A DNA stretch of 64,000 bases. Source: Occallatibacter gabretensis (lineage in GTDB: Bacteria; Acidobacteriota; Terriglobia; Terriglobales; Acidobacteriaceae). A program made the translations under genes and the position numbers. Shown here piece after piece: positions 34,242-42,300 of this stretch (the first letter of the stretch is position 1; each line of letters starts with the position of its first letter). The stretch is from assembly GCF_001449115.1 (NCBI RefSeq), contig NZ_LAIJ01000012.1, forward strand, positions 186,001 through 250,000. The letters run 5' to 3'. The notes under the pieces are model-generated. The model did not search any database and had not been told where the DNA came from. It worked only from the letters and a program-made list of their open reading frames with translations.

Positions 34242-34598
34242 GTGGCCTGGCTTGCAATCGTAATAGGCGTAATAGTCGGAGCGGTCTCCGGCGTGGTCGG
34301 CATCGGCGGCGGAATTCTTTTTGTCCCCGCGCTTATCGCATTTTTCGGCATGAGCCAGATTCGTGCACAGGGCACCTCGCTCGGCGCGCTGTTAGCCCCT
34401 GTTGGCGTTCTTGCGTTCTATGAGTACTACCGTAAGGGAAATGCCGATCTTCGCATTGCGTTGCTCTTGGCGCTCGGATTTGTAGTGGGCGGATACTTCG
34501 GCGCACTAGGAGCACAGCACATTTCCGATCTTTGGCTGCGTCGCATCTTTGCCGTTACGCTGGTGCTGGTTGGCGCGCGAATGTGGTTTACACGCTAA
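34242..34598 (+). CDS. TauE/SafE (TSUP) family permease, half-size
   Basis: 118 residues from GTG 34242 with AAAGGAGG upstream; the longer frame from 34161 lacks a site. About four membrane segments: AIVIGVIVGAVSGVVGIGGGILFVPAL carries the TSUP GxxxGxxGxGGG motif. Usual TSUP proteins have eight segments, so this is a half-size member that would dimerise. Exports or imports an anion, perhaps sulfite or sulfonate; no partner gene shows which. The stop overlaps the stop of the convergent methyltransferase gene by 3-4 bases. Confidence 0.82.
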   Translation: MAWLAIVIGVIVGAVSGVVGIGGGILFVPALIAFFGMSQIRAQGTSLGALLAPVGVLAFYEYYRKGNADLRIALLLALGFVVGGYFGALGAQHISDLWLRRIFAVTLVLVGARMWFTR

Positions 34599-35344
34599 GC
34601 CTGAGCAATAAATCGCAGCCGCACGTAATCCGCCGTCCAGTTGTCGTCTTCATCGCGCAGAGCGGGCGTGAGCAAAGCGCAGGTTTCCGCAACAACAGTC
34701 TCCCGCAGATTTTCCGGCAGTGCGGTTAATACTCCGGAGCGGAAGGTTCGCAGCCACGCCTGCATGCCGCCTTCACCTAGCAGCGTAGGGCGCGGAATCA
34801 GCTCAATGCGCTCTACCTTAAATCCATGCCGTTCGAGTCGCCGTCGATAACTTTCCGGCGTCGGGTAGTAGTTCACGCCATCTTCCACATCGGCATAATC
34901 ATGCCGCGCCAGCGTGGCCACCAACGCCGTAAGGATAGCCGCGACATTCCCGTGGCCGCCCATCTCTGCAACAAAACGTCCTCCGGGCCGCAGCACACGG
35001 CGTACCTCAGTCAGCATCGCTTCATGATTGCGCACCCAATGCAGCACAGCGTTTGAGAAAACAGCATCGAAATTTGCATCCCGGAACGGGAGATGGTCAG
35101 CGCTACCTGTAACCGCGTCGATTCCACGCGATTTTGCGGCAGCTACCATATCTGCTGAGGCGTCTACTCCGGTGACAATTGCTCCTGTAGCTGCCAGACG
35201 TGCCGTCAGCTGTCCATCGCCGCAGCCAAGATCCAGAATCTGTTCGCCCGGCTGCGGGGCGAGCCACTCCACCACTCCACCCGCAAGCTGATGCACAAAC
35301 GCGCCGACTTTTCCGTACTGCTCTGCATTCCAGTTCTGTGTCAT
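34595..35344 (-). CDS. Class I SAM-dependent methyltransferase
   Basis: 249 residues. Motif I ILDLGCGDGQLTARLAATG, then VTGVDASADMVAAAK, the acidic loop and LPFRDANFDAVFSNAVLHWV, and EVRRVLRPGGRFVAEMGG: the full layout of a small-molecule methyltransferase close to Tam (trans-aconitate). The HWV in the fourth motif is typical of Tam-like proteins. Start ATG 35344. Substrate uncertain. Confidence 0.85.
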   Translation of the reverse strand: MTQNWNAEQYGKVGAFVHQLAGGVVEWLAPQPGEQILDLGCGDGQLTARLAATGAIVTGVDASADMVAAAKSRGIDAVTGSADHLPFRDANFDAVFSNAVLHWVRNHEAMLTEVRRVLRPGGRFVAEMGGHGNVAAILTALVATLARHDYADVEDGVNYYPTPESYRRRLERHGFKVERIELIPRPTLLGEGGMQAWLRTFRSGVLTALPENLRETVVAETCALLTPALRDEDDNWTADYVRLRFIAQA

Positions 35345-35412
35345 GGTTAGAGTTTCGCGCTTGCCTGTTCATTCGGCAAAGTGATTCTGTTTTGCACTTC
35401 TATAAGGCAGTC

Positions 35413-35811
35413 TTATGACTTGCTCATGAGCTGGCGAAGAGGCTCGTTGTCCGCATACACCCGCCACTCGGCCACTTTACCGTCCTGTACAAAAGCGCGA
35501 ATTACAACGGGAGTCTGCCAGCGGTCCCGCTGTTTTAGCGTTCCATCTGATGCATAGGTTCCCTGTGCCATGCCCAGTAGCAGAACTACTGGTCCTTCTG
35601 AGTAGGTTTCGTCGACTGCCAGGGTGTAATCAGGAACCATGCGAAAATAGCTGATCCATCCAGCGCGCATCTTCTCGCGGCCTTCTACCATGTTGCCCAG
35701 CGAATCGATGAAACGATGGTCCGCCGTCATCAACTCCGCCAGCGCGTCCGCATCCTGGCGTCCGATTGCGCGTACAAACGAGGTGGCGACGGCAACGAGT
35801 GACACATTCAT
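35413..35811 (-). CDS. SnoaL/NTF2-like domain protein
   Basis: 132 residues with the cone-shaped NTF2-like fold: helix LVAVATSFVRAIGRQDADALAELMTADHRFIDS, then beta strands with GREKMRAGWISYFRMVPDYTL and DRWQTPVVIRAFVQDGKVAEWRVYADN. The family contains isomerases, hydratases and non-enzymes. No distinctive catalytic residue beyond an early Asp. Alone on its strand. Confidence 0.82.
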   Translation of the reverse strand: MNVSLVAVATSFVRAIGRQDADALAELMTADHRFIDSLGNMVEGREKMRAGWISYFRMVPDYTLAVDETYSEGPVVLLLGMAQGTYASDGTLKQRDRWQTPVVIRAFVQDGKVAEWRVYADNEPLRQLMSKS

Positions 35812-35894
35812 GAGGCGATTGTATCCCCCTTTGTGCCACCCAGCTGGGCCGCCTACAATAAGGCAAGAAAAGTTTTTATTGAGAGGATATTTCC

Positions 35895-36077
35895 ATGCCG
35901 CTTTCCGGAGAAGCTATTCGGTTGATGAACTATATTGACGATGTTTCCGTTACGCTGCGCCGCGTGCTCGCCTTCATTCCGACGCTCTCGCCGGAAGAGC
36001 GGGCTCGCGTTTACAGCCACCTGCGTGCGTCTAAGCCCAGTGCGAACGATGTGGCCCAGGCACTCGAAGCCGAATAA
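35895..36077 (+). CDS. Small conserved-looking protein, 60 residues
   Basis: Starts at ATG 35895 with GAGAGGA 8-9 nt upstream. Two helices (GEAIRLMNYIDDVSVTLRRVLAF and SPEERARVYSHLRASK). Unrecognised. Its stop is immediately followed by the TTG start of the next gene, so the two are translated as a pair. Confidence 0.6.
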   Translation: MPLSGEAIRLMNYIDDVSVTLRRVLAFIPTLSPEERARVYSHLRASKPSANDVAQALEAE

Positions 36078-36608
36078 TTGATCACCGTCGCCATTATTGG
36101 AGCCGGGCCGCTGGGGCGATGGCTCGCTCTTTCAGCCGCCCGTGCCGGCTATCGCGTATTGCTGGAGGACGTGATGCCAGCTAAGCTGGCTATCGCCTCA
36201 AAGGCCGCAGCTGAGATGAGTACAGACCAGCTTTCGGTCGAGCTCGTCTCTGCTGTCGAAGATGCCGTGCGTGATGCTGATCTGGCCATTGATTGCGTGC
36301 CTGACGAGCTGGAATCGAAGCTTGAAATCTTGTGGCTCCTCGATCGCATGGCTCCGCCAAAGATGATCATTGCCACGCCCACTTTGCACCAATCGATTGT
36401 CGACCTGGCGTCTTGCACCTATCGCCCTGAGCGATGTGTGGCGATAGCAGTGGATCCTCGTACGCTATCCGGGCCTGGCTCCGAAAACGGGAGCGCTGTA
36501 ATTACGATTCGCACAACGCCAACAACACTTCCGGAAGTCTCTACGTTAGTCGCTGAGTTCTGGCAGCACCTTGGCTTCACTCCGCAGGTGGAGGTAACTT
36601 CCTCCTAG
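36078..36608 (+). CDS. Short 3-hydroxyacyl-CoA dehydrogenase-like NAD-binding protein
   Basis: 176 residues. Rossmann start ITVAIIGAGPLGRWLALSAARAGYRVLLEDV is the 3HCDH N-domain; the second motif LAIDCVPDELESK also fits. The usual C-terminal helical domain is missing, so it is about half-length: either a truncated relative or an NAD-binding protein with another role. Starts at TTG 36078 directly after the stop of the 60-residue gene. Confidence 0.75.
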   Translation: MITVAIIGAGPLGRWLALSAARAGYRVLLEDVMPAKLAIASKAAAEMSTDQLSVELVSAVEDAVRDADLAIDCVPDELESKLEILWLLDRMAPPKMIIATPTLHQSIVDLASCTYRPERCVAIAVDPRTLSGPGSENGSAVITIRTTPTTLPEVSTLVAEFWQHLGFTPQVEVTSS

Positions 36609-36611
36609 AAG

Positions 36612-37757
36612 CTACTTCGTCCCTGCAAGAATTTCTTCGTAAAACTTCACATACTGCGGGACCACCAGCGTCGAGCAGAAACCCGTCTGTGCAGTGCGCC
36701 GGGCCGCATCGCGCATGGCTTGATGTCGCTCCGGATCGCTCAGCAGCGCAATTGCACCTGCCGCCATCCCATCCACATCGCCCACATCGAAGAGCATCCC
36801 GTTCACGCCATCTTCAACCAGCTCCGTTACGCCGCCCACACGCGTGGCAATGGCCGGCACCTTACACGCCATTGCTTCCAGCGCAGCCAGCCCAAATGAC
36901 TCCATTTCGCTTGGCATCAGCATCAGATCGGCTAGTGGCAGCAGTGCGTGTACGCGTTCCTGCTTGCCCAGAAAGTGAATTTTGTTCTGGATCTTGAGGT
37001 CGTGCGCCAGCCATTCCGCGGCAGAGCGGTCCGGCCCATCGCCAACAAGCATTAGCCGTGCAGGAAACTCGCGTGCTACATCCGCAAAAACCTTCACCAC
37101 ATCTACTACGCGCTTGACAGGTCGGAAATTAGACAGGTGCATCAACAGAAATTCATTCGGCTCTGCAAATGCGCTTCGCGCTTTTGTTCTTTGGTCGAGG
37201 TCAGTGATAGGGACATACAAATTGCAGTTCACAAAATTCGGGATTACTGAAATCGGGCGCTTCACGCCAAAATCTGCAAGTGTTTTTTCTTTCAGATATG
37301 CGGAAATGCTGGTCACGCCATCGCTCTCGTCAATTGCGTAGCGTGTAATCGGCAGATAACCGCGATCCAGCCCTACCAGCGTGATATCCGTGCCATGCAA
37401 GGTGGTCACAAATGGCAGCCTGCGTCCACGGCTGTTGAGCATTTGTCGCGCCAGCAGAGCACTTACAGAGTGCGGAATCGCATAGTGCACATGCAACAGA
37501 TCCAACGCGTAATACTCTGCTACTTCTGCCATGCGCGAGGCCAGCGCAAGATCGTAGGGCGGAAACTCAAAGAGCGGATAGTTTGAAACCGGCACCTCAT
37601 GGTAAAAAATGCCGCTGTTACGCCCTGTGAGCCGAAAGGGTTGCGAGTAAGAGATGAAGTGAATTTCATGGCCCATTGCTGCCAGCTCAATGCCGAGCTC
37701 TGTGGCCACAACTCCTGAGCCGCCATACGTGGGATAGCAGGTAATGCCGATGCGCAT
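36612..37757 (-). CDS. bshA: N-acetyl-alpha-D-glucosaminyl L-malate synthase BshA
   Basis: 381 residues, GT4 glycosyltransferase. N terminus MRIGITCYPTYGGSGVVATELGIELAAMGHE is the BshA start, followed by FISYSQPFRL and, in the C-terminal domain, SNFRPVKRVVDVV and the UDP-binding MPSEMESFGLAALEAMACKVPAIATRVGG. It joins GlcNAc to L-malate, the first step of bacillithiol. The bshB1 gene for the next step is at 0.2 kb; bshC is not seen. Start ATG 37757. Preceded by ydjC on the same strand. Confidence 0.93.
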   Translation of the reverse strand: MRIGITCYPTYGGSGVVATELGIELAAMGHEIHFISYSQPFRLTGRNSGIFYHEVPVSNYPLFEFPPYDLALASRMAEVAEYYALDLLHVHYAIPHSVSALLARQMLNSRGRRLPFVTTLHGTDITLVGLDRGYLPITRYAIDESDGVTSISAYLKEKTLADFGVKRPISVIPNFVNCNLYVPITDLDQRTKARSAFAEPNEFLLMHLSNFRPVKRVVDVVKVFADVAREFPARLMLVGDGPDRSAAEWLAHDLKIQNKIHFLGKQERVHALLPLADLMLMPSEMESFGLAALEAMACKVPAIATRVGGVTELVEDGVNGMLFDVGDVDGMAAGAIALLSDPERHQAMRDAARRTAQTGFCSTLVVPQYVKFYEEILAGTK

Positions 37758-37826
37758 TCGGTTTAACTTTCTTTGAAAGCTGACAAGAGATTGGACGCGA
37801 TCGGTCCGCGCAAAGATGCAGAAGCC

Positions 37827-38687
37827 CTATACATTGTGCGCGAGTGCCGCAAATGAGATCAATTCGAGTTGCGCCAATTCGTTCAGTGCGGCCAGAGCTT
37901 CACGCTCTGTTTCGCGCGAGGCCAGCAATCTCGTGTTGGCTCGCGCCAGATCGGAATCGTTATAGCCCGGATGCGTAACGAGTTCGTATATTGCATCGTT
38001 CGCTGCTGGAATCGCCGCTGCAAACGAGCGAACTGTTGCAGCATCGAGCGTACCCGTTGCCAGGACTCCCAGCGCGCCCGCTGTTGTGGTAAAGCCCGAC
38101 TCTGCAACAAATCGATGAAAGTGGGAGGCAAACAGCTTCAGCAACTGCACCTGCGCACGCCTGATAAAAGGCGCATTCGGAGTGGCATTGATCGACCACG
38201 CCAGCTCAAATGGATTCCGCACCTTGAGAATCCCGCACGCTTTTGCCGCATGGATTACAGGGCACAGTACGCGGGGAATCATGTGCGTATGCTTGTGCGT
38301 GTCCACATGGGTGAGCTGCACCCCGCGTTCCTGCAGCAACGCAATCTGCGCAGTCGCCTCGGCCTTGACTTCGTCCATATAGATTCTGCGCGTCGCCACC
38401 CCGCGCAGAAACGTGCCCAGGGTAGGGTAAAATCTCCCTGTTCGCGGATCGGTTAGCGTGGGCAATTGCGCTGCGGGTAGCACGGGATCGCCATCCACCA
38501 GCACTACATGGCATCCTACGCCCAGCGTTGGAGTGCTGTTTGCGATTGCGACAGCTTCATCTGTTGCCATTGCTTTCGCCATAAGCGTCGTGCTGGTCAG
38601 TACGCCCGCCTGGTGCAACTCAAGAATAGCGCGGTTGACGCCGCTTGTCAGACCGAAGTCATCCGCGTTCACGATCAACTTACTCAT
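37827..38687 (-). CDS. YdjC/ChbG-family carbohydrate deacetylase
   Basis: 286 residues. LIVNADDFGLTSGVNRAILELHQAGVLTSTTLM is the YdjC signature with the catalytic Asp and the first metal ligands; GVGCHVVLVDG and THVDTHKHTHM supply the His ligands. Probably removes acetyl groups from N-acetylated sugars or lipids; HpnK of hopanoid clusters is a close group. I use ATG 38687; the frame extends upstream without support. Followed by bshA. Confidence 0.87.
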   Translation of the reverse strand: MSKLIVNADDFGLTSGVNRAILELHQAGVLTSTTLMAKAMATDEAVAIANSTPTLGVGCHVVLVDGDPVLPAAQLPTLTDPRTGRFYPTLGTFLRGVATRRIYMDEVKAEATAQIALLQERGVQLTHVDTHKHTHMIPRVLCPVIHAAKACGILKVRNPFELAWSINATPNAPFIRRAQVQLLKLFASHFHRFVAESGFTTTAGALGVLATGTLDAATVRSFAAAIPAANDAIYELVTHPGYNDSDLARANTRLLASRETEREALAALNELAQLELISFAALAHNV

Positions 38688-38770
38688 CTGTGTGAGTCTA
38701 CCAAGGTGATCGCTGGTATCATGGTTGAAGGCTGTTTGGATGCAATCTGACGGCCTTTCCACCCGCTCAT

Positions 38771-38847
38771 GGGCGGTTAGCTCAGCCGGTTAGAGCACTT
38801 GCCTTACAAGCAAGGGGTCCGGGGTTCGAATCCCTGACCGCCCACCA
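38771..38847 (+). tRNA. tRNA-Val (anticodon UAC)
   Basis: Complete cloverleaf: acceptor GGGCGGT/ACCGCCC, D-arm GCTC/GAGC, anticodon stem CTTGC/GCAAG with loop CTTACAA giving anticodon UAC, T-arm with GGTTCGAATCC, encoded CCA. Stands alone 13 nt after a short gap following ydjC's upstream region. Confidence 0.96.
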
Positions 38848-38884
38848 ATCCCTCCATTTTTGCAGTAGTTGCGCATATTGCTGC

Positions 38885-39209
38885 GAGTTATCCTGTGCAG
38901 AGGCGAAATTGAAGTTATTTATTTTGTGGCGTTTGTGGACATCTATACAGTTTCTATTGAAATCTTTATACGATCTTCATTTGGCAACTGTGCAGCTTGT
39001 ACAGTTGCCGAGAAGCTTAGAGGCCAGGAACTAGAGACCAGGATCAGCGTTTATAGATACTAAGCTTAGAAGCCATGGGTATCCTCGGCAATCAGGTTCA
39101 CTGTGCCAGTGAAAAGGGGTGGGGGAGGGGTCCCCTCCCCTCCCATAAACACGACGGCCAGAATCCAAGGTGGATTCTGGCCGTCACATTCCTCTGCTGA
39201 TTATGAGTA
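38885..39209 (+). repeat. Dispersed ~320-bp element, copy A (candidate structured RNA)
   Basis: Matches 53237-53546 in five blocks in the same order: GAGTTATCCTGTGC, CAGTTTC..TGAAATCTTTA, a hairpin, GGTGGGGGAGGGGT and CTGCTGATTATGAGTA. Hairpin 1: GGCAACTGT/ACAGTTGCC (38983-39009). Hairpin 2: 14-bp GACGGCCAGAATCC/GGATTCTGGCCGTC (39153-39185). Both stems differ from copy B by paired changes. No open frame is shared. Lies directly after tRNA-Val and before the end of the NRPS gene. Could be a noncoding RNA, a mobile relic, or an intergenic repeat such as the Rfam Acido-1 type; I cannot tell. Confidence 0.75.
39153..39185. terminator. 14-bp hairpin closing element A
   Basis: Perfect stem GACGGCCAGAATCC / GGATTCTGGCCGTC with a 5-nt loop. 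Copy B carries the same stem with two compensated pairs and a T-tract. Here the T-tract is weak, so it may act as a bidirectional stop for the NRPS and element A. Confidence 0.55.
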
Positions 39210-39308
39210 TGGCAGATTCCGCGAAATAATGTGCAAATTGCGCGAAGTTTTTTAGCCTTTAGAATCAGCGGATTAGAAAATATTTTCCTGAAAGGGACTT
39301 GACATGCT

Positions 39309-42300
39309 TCATTGAGGGCGCAGCGATGGAACCTTTTGCTCAACTCGAGCGGCTGTTTCCATTGCCTTGAATGTCATGAGCGGGGAAAGGTAATTCTGAA
39401 TGGCCTTTGCAAGACCATGGACGTTTTCTTCCGCCAGCAAGGACATGTGATCTCCGTCAGCGTCAACGACCTGCAGCCCATCTCTGAACATCCCATCCCA
39501 TCCCATATTCTGGAAATGCAGAGTTGGACGCAATTCCCTGGCACGAACCAGAATTCCTCTTCCTGCACCGGGGCGGCATTGATACCGGTCACGGGCGGTC
39601 CAGTTAATTTTTTGACGAACATCCCACGGCAAATCGACTAGCGCGCCTTGATAATGTCCAATCTCCTCTTTAACAGCATCCGGAAGTTCCGGTGCATTGG
39701 CATTTGAACCACTTCCAAGCTTCGAGGAGACCAGGCTCACCGCGCTTGTGATACGCCACTTAATTGCTGACTTAACCCGTGAAAAAGTCAGATTCTTCAG
39801 GCGATATGCAATGGACAATGGGGCCGTTGTATCGAGGATTACAACTGCATCGACCTTTCTTCCGGCTAAGCGAAGTTGCCGTGCAACCTCAAAAGCGAGA
39901 AGGCCGCCGAATGAATGTCCGACCAGGACACAGGGGCCGCTGGGTTGTTCCTGAAGAATGAGATTTACACATGGCTGCGCAAATTCTTCCATGCTCGGAA
40001 GATCCTTTACGCGATTTTCGACCGAAGCATTGACGATAGCCTGATCCAGCTGGATATCCGTTGCAAACACTGCCGGCCCAGGGTCGAATGCTTCCGCAAG
40101 CCGGCATAGTCCAACAGCAGCGTCCATAAAGAATATCTGCCCTGTGGAATGAGCCGGGCGCAGGTTGATCAGCCGGGATTTTTGCTTGACCCGCGTCTTG
40201 AGCGCTTCCATCACGCCTGGAATTGTTGGGTTCTGAAAGAATTCGGCGACCCGCAGATCGACCTCAAACCGTTTATTGATCTTCTGAACCACCTTGAGAA
40301 CAAGCAGGGAATGGCCGCCCAGACTGAAGAAGTTATCCTTTCGTCCAACCCGCTCCAGTTGAAGCACCTCAGCCAGGATGGAAGCTATCGCCATCTCCAT
40401 TTCGCCTTGCGGAGCTTCGTAGCCTTCCGCGGCAAGAGTCTCTACCACAGGAGCTAACAACGCCTTGCGATCGACTTTGCCGTTCGCAGTCAGCGGCATC
40501 CTCTCCAGAATGGAGAATGTGCTGGGGATCATGTAGGCGGGCAACTGCAGCTTGAGCGTGTTCGACAGCTCATCCAGGCTTGGAAGATTGCCGGGGTCGT
40601 CAGGCACGATGTGGGCAACGAGGCGCTGCTCGCCAGAATCGAGTTCCTGAAGGGTGATAACGCATTGACTAATGCCGGGCTGGGCACCGAGCACGGCTTC
40701 AATCTCTCCAAGCTCAATTCTGAAGCCTCGAAGTTTGATCTGGTGATCGAGGCGGCCCAGGAATTCGATTGAACCGTCTGAAAAGCGGCGAACAAGATCG
40801 CCGGTCTTGTATATCTTTTCGTCCTGCTTAGAAAAGCTGTTCGGGATGAAGCGCTGGCTGGTCAGTTCAGCACGACCAAGATATCCGAGGGCTAGTCCGC
40901 GGCCGCCGATGTGAAGTTCTCCGGGGACGCCGACAGCAGCCGGTTGATTGCAATGGTCGAGAACATAGAGGGACGTGTTCGCGATAGGCTGTCCTATACG
41001 AACAACCCCTAATGCCTGTACTTGAGATGTTGCCGACCAGATTGTTGTCTCCGTGGGCCCGTACATGTTCCACAGCGACTTGCACCGCGGCAGCAACTGG
41101 CTGGCAAGCTCAGAACTCCAGGACTCGCCGCCGCAGAGGATTGTTAGATTCGGGGCGCCGTACCATTCGGTATTGAGGAGCATACGCCAGGTGGCCGGCG
41201 TAGCCTGCATCATGGTTGTTTCCGTGCTTTCCATGAGCGCCAAAAGTTGTTGTCCATCGCGTGTGACTTCATTTGGTGCGATGACCAGATGCGCGCCGAC
41301 TGTGAGAGGCAGGTAGAGCTCGAGGCCCGCGATGTCAAAGGACAAGGTGGTAATCGCCAGGAGAGTATCGTCGGCTGTGATTCCAGGCTCGCGCTGCATG
41401 GAAAGCATGAAATTTACGAGGGCGCGATGCTGGATCTGCACTCCCTTGGGAGTACCAGTGGAACCGGAGGTATACAGCACATAGGCCAAGTCTTCAGGCC
41501 CGTGCTCGGCGGCAACGCTGGGTACGGTATCTGCAGATAGCGACAATGCGTCGAGCGCAACCACTTGAGCTTGAGAACGGGGAAGCAGCGTGCGCAGTTT
41601 TTCCTGCGTCAGCAAGACGGATGGTTGCGCATCCTGCAGCATGAATGCGAGGCGTTCCGGCGGAAAGGTGGGATCGAGAGGCAGATATGCGGCGCCGGCA
41701 CGCATGATTCCGAGCAGGCCGACGATCATGTCGATCGAACGCTCCACGCTGATCGCTACAAGATCATTTCGTTTCACGCCAAGCTGTTGAAGGTGGCTTG
41801 CGAGCTGATTAATGCGGTTATCGAGCTTACGATATGAAAGCTGTTCGTCTCCATAGGAAACCGCGATTTTTTCAGGCACACGCCTGATTTGCTGATCGAT
41901 GAGCCGATCCAGAGATTCTTCTTCGTGAAAGTCAATCTGAGTACGGTTCCAGTCGACGACGGTTTGTTCGTATTCTCCGGCGGTGAGCAAAGGAATCTTT
42001 CCGACCGTTATACCGGGATCAATGACGACCGATTCAAGGACAGTCTGATAGTGACCCAACAGGCGGGAGATCCGGTCCTGATCGAAGATGTCGGTGTTGT
42101 ATTCCAGTTCCAGCCAGACTTCCTCACCGCCATCGGTAACGAAAAAGTAGAGATCGAACTTGCATGTATCGGCAGTCGCCATCAAAGATTCGATGGCCAG
42201 CCCTTCAAGGCCGATAAAGGTAAGCTGCTGATCGCGGTCGCGCCAGTTCAGCATGACCTGAAAGAGAGGCGAGTAGCTCTGATTGCGCTCCGGCTGAAGT

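Noticed and set aside
39114..39150. G-rich stretch as a G-quadruplex
   Set aside because: Only three clear G-tracts followed directly by complementary C-tracts; a plain hairpin is more likely.
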